Position numbers and translations under genes: made by a program. 64,000 nucleotides of DNA from Calliopum simillimum (taxonomy: Eukaryota; Arthropoda; Insecta; Diptera; Lauxaniidae), in contig OX638371.1 in the NCBI GenBank assembly GCA_951812925.1, forward strand, positions 83,089,697 to 83,153,696, read 5' to 3'. Every line of letters starts with the position of its first letter. Position 1 is the stretch's first letter. Below, one piece after another: positions 13,601-28,600 of the stretch. The notes beneath the pieces were generated by a model. The model was not told the DNA's origin. It saw only the letters and a list, made by a program, of their open reading frames with translations, and did not search any database.

Positions 13601-16600
13601 ACACCTCTCATTCTTTTACCTAATGAAATATTTTTTTTATTGACCAATTGGCACTCCATATCCATATTTTTAATTAAATATTAAGTACCTATTAAATTAA
13701 ATTTCTTACCCTCATTCTTTTTCTCAATAAATTTGGTGGCAATCGAAAGCAAAAATCATATTGGCAATGCCGCTGTGTGATTGGCAACCTTTTTCCTGGC
13801 ATGGATACCTGCCAATCAGGTCTAAACATTACTGTGTGTGTGTCTGTAGCATTATCACTTAGAAACTGTTCAGCCAATGAATCCAAAAATTCGGCAGTGA
13901 GTGTATTTAAGGTACGGGAAGGTTTTCTTGCAGTACACGAAGGTGCCCGAAGGTGACCCAAAGGCTTTACAGTCAAAACAAAAAATATATATGTATGTAT
14001 ACTGGAGTGAAAACATTAATGGCGGACTATCAACAAGCCTTCAAGTATAGTTTTCTTGGTCACCGGAAGGATTCCGAATGTCACCTGAAGGCTTCACACT
14101 CAAAGCGAAGAATATATAAGTATGTACACTTGAGTGAAAACATCTACTGCGGACTATCAACAAGCCTTACTACATAGTTTTCTGGGACAACCGAAAATTT
14201 CCGAAGGTCACCCGAAAGTTTCGCAGTCAAAACAAAGAATATAAAAAAAAAGAAAGCTCTTGTTGAAGGATTTTTTTTTATCCATTCCGAGTCTTTTGAA
14301 GGAGCGGCGTGGTAGAAATTCCTGAATGTTTGGTTTTAACTGTCACCCTAATCTACATACATAAAATGGCGTCAGGAAATAACGCCCAAAAACAAAATTG
14401 ATATAACGCCCAAAATACTTTCATGTAAATTTGGGTGACAATCATTTGGGTGTTATTTCATTTATTCGTTTTTATTTTGGGCGTTATTACGTCATTTTAT
14501 TTTTTTGAGCGCTGTTTTGTTTTAATTTTTTAAAAATAAAACAAAATAGCCCCAAAAAAAAAAAAACAAATAAAGCCCAAATTTATGGGCGTTATTTCCA
14601 AAATGATTATCGCTCAAATTTTTATGAAAATAGTTTGGGCGTTATTTCGGTTTTGTTTTTGGGCGTTATTTCCTTGTAAAATAATTATTTTTTAAAAGAT
14701 TCAAACAAATAGTATGTAAAAGTCAAAAGGGAAAATTAATTACATCACACATCCAATCGTCATATCGTTTTCGTGCTTCCTGTAACTAAAGAGCAGATTA
14801 TCGGTTAGAAAAATGTATTTATTAAAAAACTGTTTAGCTTGGCTACAGGTCGTGGTTTATAATTAAAAAATATTCCCAATATTTCGAAGAAGATCTTTTC
14901 GCATCTTCAGAGGGTGACTAAAATATAAACACAAATAATAAAACACAAATTAACATAATTAAATTACACCAAAAAAAATAAAATTTAAAAACTGAAAATC
15001 ATAAATTAAAAAGCTAACGTTCAAAGTGTATAAAAACTAAACTTGAACTAACTTAATTACCAACTAAGTAAATGCCTATATACATGAGCACTCTTAAAAT
15101 TGATTTTCTTGTCAGTAGTAGCTTTAACAAGCACATAAAACAGCACTTTCTGCCCACTGTGCTGAATCTAGACACTATCCCGATTTTGATGCTGTGGAGA
15201 ACTTACAAGCAGAGAGATATTATGAAAAAAGATTTACATTAGAGGTGCTCCACATAATCAATACTCCTACTGACAAGAGAATAAATTTTAAGAGAAACAA
15301 GAAAAATTGTGTTCATATCTATAGGCATTTAGTTGGCAGTTAAGTTATTTCAAGTTTAGTTTTTATACACTTTGAGTGTAAGCATTTTGTTAATTTATGC
15401 TTTTAAATTTTTCAATTTTATTTATTTTTTGGAAACTTTCATGTTAGTTTATTGTGTTAATTTGTGTTGAGGAAGGATCTTCCTCAAAATATTGGTAATA
15501 ATTTCACACAGATTCTTCCCACACAAGCAACATTTTTAAAATCCAGCATTGTTTCGTATTTAATTTTTGACTAGGACATAAATAGCACCCTTACTAGTTT
15601 TTTTTTTTTTTAAATTTTACTTACATCGCACGTTGTATTCGCAACAGGCAGTTGAGAACCATGAGGTGTTGAATTCTTTTGGCGAACAAAATATAAAGCA
15701 AATTAATACACATAAAATTATATATATTCTGCAAAATGTCGAAACTTACAATAAACTGTGAGTCAAAACAACCTGGTCCTGACTGAAAAATAAATTTGAA
15801 ACGCTTAGTTCGAGTTTTTAAAAAATTTTTTTTTTTTTTTTTTCATATTAATAAGTACATGGAATTTCACAAGAACTGCGAAGGATGGAATGCCATTTAT
15901 TATAATTGCCAACTAATACTTTTTTTTTCTATAGCTTACACTAAAATTATGTTATGGTAGATAAGTTTGCTATCTACTTATAACCGGGATACCCATCACC
16001 TTACTATTTTCACTCTTTTAAAATTTGTTTTTTCAATTTCAAATATTACTTGCTATTGCTTTTTTATTGTTTTCTACGTACATTGTTGTTTTATGTTTGG
16101 TAAAGCGGAAACCATTTCGGTTTTTCATATAAAGTACATTTTGAATTCAAATGAACTACTTAGATGGTTCACAAAATAAATGTTATCAAGAGAACACTGT
16201 TTTAGTTACTGCAACTCTGCTTTAGAAAAATTCGCAGAGGAAAATTATTAAAAAGTTTCTTTATGACATGTCGTCGCCCGAGTTCTTTTTTGCCCCATAC
16301 GCCACTTCATTATAAAAGTAAAAGGAAATAACTTGCGCTTGTGTCGAAACAGATTATGTGCTTTTGATTTTTTAACAAATCGGCGAATGGGGCAAAAGAG
16401 AACTCGGACGACGATATGTTAAAATAATATACATAAGTATGTACGTACGTTAGAGGTGAGACTTTCTTTGCGTTATCGACCAAGATTCGACTTGACATCT
16501 CCGATTCCTATGAAAATTCGTCAAAAATTAAGAAAGTATTTGACACACATATTACTGTGGTTAAATGATTTTCCGAAATTCCGAAAATTTTCGAGATGGC

Positions 16601-19600
16601 GGCCATTGAAATTTCGATCCAACCTTTAGATACTCCCATATTTGAAAATTTATAGCTCCTCATCATTTTAACCGATTTTAATAAAATTTTCAGGGGTTCT
16701 GTAGAAAAGTATGAGCTTTTGAAAAAAAAGATAACTACACTGAAAAAAAAATTTAGTTTTGGCCGAAAAAACTTTTTTCCTTTTTCAAAGCCTTTTTGGG
16801 GCTTGGTGCACCCTTTTTATTTGTTTTAAAATATTTTGATTTAAAATTAAATTTTATTACAATTATTTTTCAGCCCTCAAAACTGTGGTATGTCTTACGG
16901 TTATTAAGTTATGAATTTTTGAAGTTGTATAACGTTGTGTTTATCATGAGTCGTTGGTGCGCGTGCGCTACCATACAGGGCTGCCACCTTCTGGACGGAA
17001 TTTTTTTTTAGTGAACCTTTGTGAAATTTTTCATAAAATTTTTTTGTGGAATATTTTAACCCATTATAACCAAGTTTTTGTGTAAAGGAGTCAAAAAGAC
17101 CAAGAAAAACGGGATATAATTGGTTAAGAAGTTCCTGAAAATTGTTCCTTTTTTGATTTTATATTAACCTTCTGGAACATATTAACCCATTATATTAAAA
17201 TTTCACTAAGGCCCACTGAAAAAAAATACCGTCCGGAAGGTGGTAGCGCACGCGCACCAATGACTCATGGTAAACACATCATTATACAACTTCAAAAATT
17301 CATAACTTGATAACCGTAAAACATATCACAATTTTGAGGATTGGAAAATAATTTTAATAAAATTTACTTTTAAATAAAAACATTTCAAAAAAATAAAAAG
17401 GGTGCTCCAAGCCTCAGAATGGCTTTGAAAAAGGGAAAAGGTTTTTTTCGGCCAAAAAAAATTTTTTTTTCAGGGTAACTATTTTTTTTTTCCAAAGCTC
17501 ATACTTTTCTATAAAAAAAACCAGAAAATTTCATTAAAATCGGTTAAAAAGCTGAGGAACTATAAGTTTTTAAACATGGGAGTATCCAAAGGTTGGATCG
17601 AATTTCCAATGGCCGCCATCTTGAAAATTTTCGGAATTTCAGAAAAACATTTTACCACAGTAATAAATATGTGTGTCAAATACTAACTTTTTACCAATTT
17701 TCATAGAAATCGGAGATGTCAAGTCAAATCTTGGTCGACAACACAAAGAAAGTCTCGAGTATGATTTTTAAAAATTTTTTCGAAAATACATTTTAACACT
17801 GCCAAACATGTTCAAAAATGATACAAATGGCCAAACTATGCCAATATTTTTTTTTCACCACGCAACTTACGTCAAAGCTGTGTTAAAGTCAGCTTCCCGG
17901 TCAACTTGCAAGTCTCCTGCAGGAATGAATTTTGGACCAAATGTTTTGATATAGTATTGGAAATTCTGTACAGTTTGGTTAGGATGGCAGTATACAGAAG
18001 CTATTTTAAGGTTTATTTCATATTCTTGTAATTGAAAGTAGTAAATACATACGAGCATTTACCCTATATTTTTCAGAACAAATTGGCTCAATCTTTTTTC
18101 ATGAGAATGCCAGTACCTCCGCGAACCTTTCCACTTAGATGTATGGTGTCATAAAAGCAATATCCAGATATTCAGAAGCAGTTTTTCTGAGTGAGATGGG
18201 TTTCACATAAATACTAGCATTATATCAATATTATTTTGTACTAAAAAATTTTAAATTTATCCGGTGACAGATTTTAATAAGTTCAGTTGACGATTTGTGA
18301 AGATCGCCACATTTTTAATAACCTTAAAAAATATTGAAAAAAATCTCAGCTCAGTTTTTTGGCACCATCTTTGGACTTTCCCGAAAGTTTTCGTTGTATC
18401 AGTTAATAGTGGAGTCAATAAAGCCATTTAGATGGAAGTCCTCAAGAACAACTCCGATTTTGATGATTTTTTTTAAAAAATTTTGTTTTTTTTTTATATT
18501 TAAAATCAGAAACATTTTGGAGCGCAGTCGGAATTATATAATTATTTGAACAATATTTAAAAAAGTTATGTTTTCATAAGAAAAAATTGGAAAAAAAAAA
18601 ACAACAAACAAAAATCAAAATAGTCATTTTATATGTATTTGGCAATCCTCAATCCGAATCCCGCATTAGAATTGATGTACCTTATATAGTTTCTGAGATA
18701 ACTTCTCTTTTTATAGAGTCTCAAATTGTGTATATAAAAACTGTTGTCATGTTTTCTCAAGAACGGTTCAAGCGATTTTTATGAAACTTTGGAAAATGAT
18801 GCGCATTAGCATATACTAAAGAATGAAAAAGACCAAACTTTTAATTTGATTTGGCCATATCTTTTGAACCATATAAAGTTTTTTAATCAAAATTAGTACA
18901 CAGCTACTGACTTTCAATGCATTATAATGAGGAAAATTTGGGCGAAATCAGAAGTGTCTCGCTCACTTTTTAACCATTGAAAATTTTGATATTTTGATTT
19001 TAATATTACTCGAATACAGATTTTGATAAAAATCAAAATTTTCAATAGTTAAAAAGTGGGCGTTTCACTTTTCCGATTTCGCCCAGTTTTTGCCCATTGT
19101 AAGGCATTGATAGTCAGTAACTGTGTACTAATTTTGATCAAAAAATTTTATCGAAAAATTTTATACGGTTCAAAAGATATGACCAAATCAAATTAAAAGT
19201 TTGGGGCGGTGCCACGCCTCTTCATAAGCATATACTAAGTCTAGGTCTATTTAATTACTTAGTATATGCTTATTTCATTCTTAAGTATATGCTAATGCGC
19301 GTCATTTTCCAAAGTTTCATTAAAATCGCTTGAGCCGTTCTTGAGAAAAACATGACGAGAGTTTTTATATACACAATTTGAGACTCTATAAAAAGATAAC
19401 ATACCTCAGAAACCATATAAGATATAGCAGTTCTAATGCCAGATTCAGATTTAGAACTGTCAAATACATATAAAATGAATATTTTGATTTTTGTATGTTG
19501 TATTTTTTTCCAATTGTTTTTTATGAAAACATAACTTTTTTAAATATTGTTTTAAAAAATTATATAATTCGGCACTTCAAAATGTTTCGGATTTTAAATA

Positions 19601-22600
19601 AAAAAAAAACAAAATTTTGAAAAAAAAAATCATCGAAATCGCAGCTGTTCTTGAGTGTTGTGTTTTGTTTGTTAACCAAAATAACCATTAGAAAATAAAC
19701 CAATCGAGCATGTAGGAACGCTTAGCTTTGCTTTTGTTTGGCTTCTTTTCTTTTAGTTAACCAAATTGATGGAAACAAAAAATAACCGCAAGATCGCTAC
19801 GCTACTAAATTTTAATATTTTTCCTTGTCTGCTTCTCGTGAAATTCCCGGATTTAATATAATTAATTTTATAGAATTTTACGGAAATCATAATATATGAA
19901 TATTTTTTCAATTACCTGAGCTGTAGAAACTGTCGGCTGAAAATTATAAAGAAGTTTATTATATAATAGTTTAATTAAATATATGTAGTATGTATAATAG
20001 GGTGGGCCGATTTGAAAACTTATCTCGGCTACCCCCCTATGTGAAAGTTCATTCAATTCTATGAATATTTGCCCAAGGAACTATACCTCTGCGTTCAACT
20101 TTAGTTCGGCGCATTTTCGATCGAAAATTGTACCTTTCATCAATATTTTTTTTATTTTCATACTAAATTTTAAAAATTTTTATAAAATCAAAAGTAATGT
20201 CATTATATGATTTGGCTGGTATTCTGTCAGTAATCAATTAAATTGGGTTCTGTTTACATAAGAAGTTCACTTGATAGTGTGAAATTGATTATATATATTT
20301 AAAAAAGTGATATGGGTCAAATAGCCGATTATTATAACCGACATTCAAAATAAACGATTCATATTTTTGGATGCATTTTTTCAAACAAACTACCAACCTA
20401 GGCTGAAAGTTCATTCAATTCCATGAATATTTGCCCAAGGAACCATACCTCTACGTTCAACTTTAGTTCGGCGCATTTTCGATTGAAAATTTTACCTTGC
20501 GTTTAATATTTATTTTTATGCTTAATTTTCAAAATTCTTATAGAGCCAAAAGTAATATCATAATATGTTTTGGCTCGTATTCTGTCAGTAATCAGTAAAA
20601 TTGGGTTCTGTCTTTACGAAAAGTTTACTTGATAGCGTGGAATTGATTATATTTATTCCAAAAAAATTATATCGTTCAAATAACCGATTTATTATAAACG
20701 ATTCATATTTTTACTTGGATTTTTTCAATCGAAACACCAACCCATGTATTTTTGGATGCTAGGATGCCGAATCTGACACTTATTTTTTTCCAGGGCAACA
20801 TCTAGTGGCAGTTTTAGGAAATAAATTAGCCGCTTTTTGTAATTTTACAGAACAATATACCAAAAATCTATGTAAAAATATGAATCGTTTATAATAAATA
20901 TATATAATTTGACCGATATAATTTTTTTGGAATAAACATTATCAATTTCACGCTATCAAGTAAACTTTTTGTAAAAACAGAACCCAATTTTATTGATTAC
21001 TGACAGAATACCAGCCAAAACATATTATGATATTACTTTTGGCTCTATGAGAATTTTGAAATTTAAGCATAAAAATAAATATTTAACGCAAGGTAAAATT
21101 TTCATTCGAAAATGCGCCGAACTAAAGTTGAACGTAGAGGTATGGTTTCTTGGGCAAATATTCATTGAATTGAATGAACTTTCACATAGGGGGGTAGCCG
21201 AGGTCGATAAAATTTCCTCCATACAATTTGGCCCACCCTAATGTATAAGTATAAAATTTGAAGACGAATATAATAATATTTCATTAAATAAAGAAATTTT
21301 TTTCACTAATGCAAGAAGAAGTGATAAATTGATTTATTTATGACATAAAATATTTTTGGTTTTAGGTTTAAAAGAGACATTGCAGTTAATTATGTGGCAA
21401 GCAATGTAAGTACGTTCTTGCCGGAGTTCTGTTCTGTTGTGAGTTCTTAGAAAGCCTTAATTCTATCTTTAAGGGAACTCATCACTTAACACTTCCTCAG
21501 CATAATTAAATCCAAAGCAAATCATGCAAGCTCAATGCAAAAGTTTCCGTGTAAATTGCCGATCACCACCCGAAAGATAGAGATATTTTTATTATTGGAT
21601 TTTATACATTTACATATGATTCGTGAAAACCGTTTAACCTCAAGTATACATCTTTGACTCAATATCTATGATATCTGCTACACACAGAGGGCTGTTAAGA
21701 ATTTAAGGTTTCATAAAAATGACGACAAAATCAGACTCTGGGGCAACATGTGGTCTAGGAAACAAAAAAACCACTGTCTTGTGATCCTTTGATTAGAATG
21801 CCTCAAAATCCTGACGTGATGAAGCAATTCTTTCGTTGTTAATAAAATTTTTTGTTTTCTCTGTAGTCTAGAAACTGAAATTTTTTTTTGTTGTCCGTAG
21901 AAAACTTACCGTAAAGTCACTTTCACGCATTATCGACTAAAAATTATAAAAAAATGTAATTCAATATATGACTATTCAATTTTATCTGTAGCTTTTAAGC
22001 AAAAAGCTGTGGTCGAATCGTCTATTCCGTACGAAATAAAATTTTGCTATAAGTCAGATGAGTGACGAAACGTAATTTTAGAATACTCATCACTCGCCGA
22101 AATTATGGAACTGTAGTTACTAACTACAAACTGGATATTTTCTTTTTAGAAGCTTGGAACTGCTCACTATGAAACAAATACTTTTATTATCATTCCATGG
22201 GGGTGCAATAAAACACAAAAAGTTTTTGATTTCTATCCTCACGGTTAAGTCTGCCGCTATTCCAAGTGACATTAAAATTATTGTAGCAGTTACGCCGTAA
22301 TAGCGTGCATTCTATTTACAGGCGTGGCACTTTCCTCTAAAAGTAATCAACTTTTTGTCAGCCTTCCTTAGCGTTAAGTCTATCTCAACACTGAATTCCA
22401 TAAAAATCGGTGCAGCAATTTAGCCGTGAGAGCCTTTTTTCCATCTAAGGGCGTGGCACCACCCTAAGAGTTAACCCTATCTCAATACCAAATTTTATAA
22501 AAATCGATGCAGCGGTTTAGCCGTGAGAACGTTTTAACGATTTAGGGGCTTGGCACCGCCCATTATAAAAAATATTCTATGCACTGCTCCTACTTGCAAT

Positions 22601-25600
22601 CTTTCCAACAAAAAAAAATTAAACGAATATGTTGAGATTTAGTCATTAAAACAGGGACTGAACCGATTTCGATTGCTTATTTATATACGTATATAAACTA
22701 GTTGCCAGGGAGCGACTTCTTTCGCCCGTTCCCTATGCCCTTTGAAAATATATGCTCCTAATCTCATCCATTTCTGTCAAAATGTGTAACAATGTTGTTT
22801 TTGATTTTTTTTTACATTTTTCCAGCGTGGCAAAGCTGAGGGAATTTAAAATTAATGTTTGCCCTGGAATCTCATCTGATAAAATGTCTTTGAAAATAAA
22901 AAATTCTGCAAATTGAATAACTGATTTTTTGAGTTATTGGATTTTCGAAGAATCAGGACGAAGCCGAGGGCATTTGGAAATAAAACCTATCTTAAAACCT
23001 TGCCATTCAAAATATCTACAATATAAAATAAAGAAAAAATTATGCAAATCGGACAAATGTTTCTCGAGTTATGGAGACACAGACGGATAGACAGACGTTT
23101 TTATTTTTCCCTTTTTTCTGTATTTTGCAACCAGACTTCGAATCGGAATTGCGGTAGAATAAGTTACCTGACAAAAAAATTCATTGAAACAAAACGGGCA
23201 AAATTGGTCCGTCAATTAAGCTACAACTTCCAAGATATGCACCATAAGTTTAAAAATTGCGTTTTTTAATTTTAAAACAAAGATTGCATAGATCGTATAC
23301 CTGATAGAGAAAAACGGTTGCCAAATTCGGATTCAGCGACCACAAGTTAACCAAAAAAGTAATAGAGATCTTTTTTTTGAGATATCACGTTTTATATAAA
23401 ATATTTCTACTCGCCATAAACAAACACTCATAACATTGTCATTTAAAGGTTGCGCTTAAATTTTTTTTCCCAGATTATCAAAAAATGGTTACTACACAAC
23501 ACTCCTAAGGCCCTGCAGTCCAAAAATTGTAACCATAGTGCACATTTCTAGAAAATGTTGACAGGAAAATCAGAGGAACGACCATTTCTATCAAGAAGAA
23601 TCTAAAATAAGGACTGCGTTCGATAAAATTGTCCGATACAAAATTCAAAAAGTCTCTAAAACTACAAGTCCGATTTTAAAAGTTAGACTCATTCTTGAAC
23701 CGCCATTTTATTACAATTTTTATAACGTACCTAGAATTTTATTGTAATAATATTTTTTTTACAAATTTTTTTGTAACTTTTCTGACACTCCTTCCATTAA
23801 GGATTTTATGGTATTATTTGATAACTTTCTAGCTGCTGAACACAACTTTTCTCGAAAATTTTTAGCATCCCTGGCAACTTTTTTTATTGCCTTTATCTCC
23901 TTTTTGACCAAAGCCCAGTATCTTTCAATTGGCCAGAGTTCTGGATAGTTTGGAGGATTTGCTTCACGAGGCACCAAAATCACATTATTTCTTGAGTACT
24001 ACTCCAAGGCTAATTTACTATAATGTCAAGATGCTAGGTCTGGCCAAAAGAAAGTGGAAGCTTCATGCTTTCGTAGGAAAGGCTTAAGTTTTTTATCCAA
24101 GCATTCCTTAATATAGAATTCGGAGTTTACTGTTCCAGTGGTTACAAAAGAATTGCTCCTTTTGCCACAACTGCAGTGTGCTAGCCAAACCAAGAACTTA
24201 CGAGGAAATTTTGACTGCTTTTTTGACTTAAGCTTTTCATCCACATTCCCCCGCGAGTCTACAGTGTAAAATTTTTGGCCTGGAAGCAGCATTCGAATTT
24301 TTGGAAAAAAGTTAATTTTTAATTTTATGGCGTGCTGTTTTCCTTTCGTGTTCTTCATAGCATTTCTGTCAGCATTTTTTTGTACCTTAAACGTCTTCAT
24401 TCCAACCTCCTTTTTGGCCTTGCGAACTAAAATCTCGGAACACTTTACCCTCTGTGCCAGTTTTCTGCATGAAAAAATGGGGTTCTTCTTTAAAATTGTG
24501 ACGAAGGTCTTTTTTTTGTTTTGGTCACGGAAGACTTTTTCTTTTGCGGAACTTGGCTTTCGAAAGACATCCAAGTCTTCCTTAAATTTTTCCAGAACTC
24601 TTGATACCAATTTCACAATAACTTTGCTATTCCGAGCAATTCTATTTGTAGTCCACCGCGGCTGGTCTTCAAAAATGTTTATTATTGACTTTCTAGCTCG
24701 TTTGCCATTTTTAAGTAAATGTGACTGACTAGGGACAAAATTTGAAAACCATAGTTTTGGTACATTCATTTCAAAGCCTATTGCGAAAAAAAATTTTAAA
24801 TTGAGTAATTTGAAAACAAGTTATTAGATAAAATGTATCGGACAATTTTATCGTACGCAGTCCTTAGGTGTTTAGGGAAAAATATAGCGAAAACTTTCTG
24901 ATATTTCGAAAAGTCTAGTCGATTTTATTCCTAGAAGACCGAATGTGGTGCTAGAGACTAAAGGAAAACAAATCAAAAAATTAAACTGCAATATAAAGTT
25001 CGCGTATAATCCGGTCATTTTTTAATTTTGTTGAATTATTATACCCTACACCCAGGGTATATTCACTTTGTCCTTCCGTTTGTAACGCAGAGAAGGAGGC
25101 GTGGCAGGTATAGAAAAGTATATATATTCTTGATCAGCGTCACCTCCTGAGTCGATATAGCCATGTCCGTCTGTCTGGCTGGCTGGATGGCTGGGTGGCT
25201 GGCTGGCTGGCTGGCTGGCTGGCTGTGTGTTGAAATACACTTTTTGGGAAAACTGAGCAAGATAATTCAATGAAATTTGGTACACTGCCTCCGTCGTCAA
25301 AGTTAGCTCGGGGGATTGAAAATGAGCAAAATCGGTCAACGGACACGCCTACCGCCCATACAAAAATTATATTCAAAATGCAATTTTAGGAGTATTTTTC
25401 ACGACAATGCAACCACAATACATATAAGTACTACGAATTGTAAGCGCAAGCTCTGATAAAATTTGAGCGAATTCGGACAAGAGGGCGTAGCACCTCCCAT
25501 ATAAGCAAAAGCTTCAAAACGCTATACTGAAAGCGTTTTTTGAGATATTCGAACCAAATTTGACTCAGACACTAAGAATTATAAATGAAAGCTCTCAGCA

Positions 25601-28600
25601 AAAATTGGGTGAAATCAGACAAGGGGGCGTGGCACCTCCCATATAAGCAAAAGATTCAAAATGCTATACTGAAAGAGTTTTTTGAGATAATCCAACTAAA
25701 TTTCACTCTGACACTAAAAACTATAAATGCAAGCTCTGAACAAAAACTGGGTGTACTCGGACAAGAGGGCGTGGCAACTACCATATAAGCAAACTTTTCA
25801 AAATACTGCAGTGTAGGGTATTTATTTTTTGGCCAGGCCAAAATTTACACCCTTACTAGTTTTTGGTTTTATTCTGTCTTCGACTCTCCATAAATGACTA
25901 CTGAGCTATGCATTATTACTTTTGATTTAAAGTGAATTGCTTTGTTGCAATTACATAGATTTTGATGATTTTAAAGCAAAGTGTTTGCTTTAATTTGACG
26001 CTCACTGTACATTTTCGGAACAGACGATTCGACCCCTGATATCTTTAGCTCAAAATTAAAGTATTTTTTTTTGGCTTTTTTTTCAAATTTTACTTACACT
26101 GAACGTATATGATTCAACTGGAGGCTTTTGTGCAAGAAAATATAGAACAATTTAATACACATACAATTATATACAATTACAATTATATTCTGCAATGTTT
26201 TATAACTTACGCAAATAGGTGTGCTTTGACTATACGGCTGAAAATATTTTTTAATAAACTTTAATTTAAGTGCTTATATTTTTTTTTTTTTTAAGTTTAA
26301 TAAGTAAGTATTTAGTTACGTTGTTGAAATCGCAATTTAAATCAATTTTTATGCAACCTCACAAAACCAGCTTTTAGAAACGCAAATTGTTTTTTAAGCG
26401 CTGGCTCTTATACTACGTGGGCTGCTATACATATTTCTGGCCTAGGCAACACTAATGTCAATAGCTGAAATCTGGCGACATCATAATAAAGTTTGATATT
26501 TTTAGCATAAACGTACTCACAACGTTTTGACGTGCGACCATCATTTTTGTTGTTTACAGTGACTTGAGAAAATCAATTTGGCAAAAAAATGGAACTCGTG
26601 AACATTTTCGTGCGATAATTTTTCACAACTTTCGACGTGCATTATCACGTCAAGAGTGCATCGATGAACTTAAATCTTTGTATGGCGATGAAGCACGTAC
26701 CATCCTATAGCACTGTGAAAAACTAATTAATGAATTCAATCGTGGCCGATGCTCGTTCAAAGACGAATTCCGTGAAAGTCGTCCAAAAACGGCCGTTGTG
26801 CCAGAGAACATTGATGCCGTGCGTGAAATGATAATGCAAGATCATCATGTGACATACCGTGAGATAGAGGCATCCTTGGGCATTAGTTCCATTCCAATAC
26901 ATTCGATTTTGCATGAACACTTAGTTATAGAAAACGTTTGTTCTCGTTGGAAACACCATAAATTATCAATCGCTTAAATTATCAATGGAAAAATTAAATT
27001 CCTTAACTCACTGTAAACAAAACAAATAGCACTTGTACATCAAAACGTTGTGAGTACGTTTATGCTTAAAAATGTCAAACTTTACTATGGTGTTGCCAGA
27101 TTTTAGCTGTTGACATTAGTGTTGCCTAGGCCAGAAATATATACATATAGCAGCCCACATATTGTAGTTTGTGCAGAATTTTGGGTCGTGAGCAACATAA
27201 GTTGTGTGTCATACTTTTGAATTTACCTTGAAACCTCCATAATCCACGTTCTGAAAATAAAATAAAAAAAAACATTTTTATAAATTCGCTTTATTATAAA
27301 AATTTATTACAATAATCCATATAGAGGCACAAATGATACAATACACTATAGTTTAAATAGCAAATTTTTCTGTCCAAAACAAATAACGTTTATAATATCA
27401 TGGTGAGCTACTGGAAATGTAATTTTCTTGTTGACTCTGGACTTAAAGAACATTTGTGAGAAAAATCTTAACCCTTATACTTCCGGGTCAAAAAATTTTT
27501 AAAATTATTAAAACATTTCTTTAAGGCTTTATTCCTAAGCATATCCGAAGTTACTTTGTGTGTAGAATCCAAATTCTAGTTCAGAATAGGGCCATCATCC
27601 CAATATTTTGACGCTAACAACACAAACGATTACCCAACAAAAACGTTTGAAAAATAACTTATTATACGCTTATTGAAGCAAAATTTCATTTGGAAATTAA
27701 CTTGCAAGATGTTTGTAAATTCTTGAATTTTGATTATTTAATAAGCGAAATTGGACCCTTTATAGCAAACTTATGAAAATAATTTGGTACAAGTTAATTT
27801 TAAATGTTTTCAGACAATATTTTTCAAATGTTTTTGTTCAATATTTCTAAATTGTTTTTTAAAATTTTTCAATCAACATTTTTTAAGTGTTTATTAACAA
27901 CGTTTTGCAAACATTTTTTATTTTTATTTAATTGAAAGTAATAAAAAATTTGACTGCCCTAACGTGCCTTGTGTTTTATTTAGCCTGATAAGTCGTTGAA
28001 AAATGTAATAAAAAATTTTAAAAATACTAAAACTTTTGAAAACTAAAATTTTCTAATTGATTAGTGAGCATCAATTTTCATTTAAAATGTTTAGGTTGAA
28101 TTTGTACAATTAAGTAAATGCAAATTTGTCTTACTTCGTCCATACTGCATTCATCCTCTGAATCCTTAAAAGAAAAAAAAAAAAAATCTATTAGAAAATC
28201 CATACACTTTATAGCTGATTAATTTTATATCGGTCCTGGATGTCTTCGATTTCCGATCTAACTTTAAATTCTAAGAAAATAATTCGGTGAATTTCGAGGC
28301 TGCAAAAACTCGCTTGTAATTTCTAAGAACGAAAAATGGTTCTTTGAGTGTAATAAATCAACTACTTTTCTTTTAATCTTCAAATATTGTAATAAAGCGA
28401 GTGTAGATGGAACGGCGCCAGTGAATAGAACAAAATGATATCCACAGGAATGGAGTTGGAATTTTTTTTTAATTTAATTTTTTTAATGCAGTAGGTAAAG
28501 GTAGAAATGGAATGGAAACCTGTAAGCAAAAGGCCCATTTGTTTCAGATAGAGAAGCCAAAGATGAATTCTATAATTAGTTCAAAGTAGGATCATGAAAA

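Noticed and set aside
13700..13980. 94-codon minus-strand ORF with a GTAAG near its end
   Set aside because: No acceptor in a suitable position, and it overlaps repeat sequence; not recognised.
17867..17900. GTAAG at the end of a minus-strand open frame, looking like an exon donor
   Set aside because: The frame matches a jockey-like endonuclease fragment, so the splice-like end is probably coincidence.
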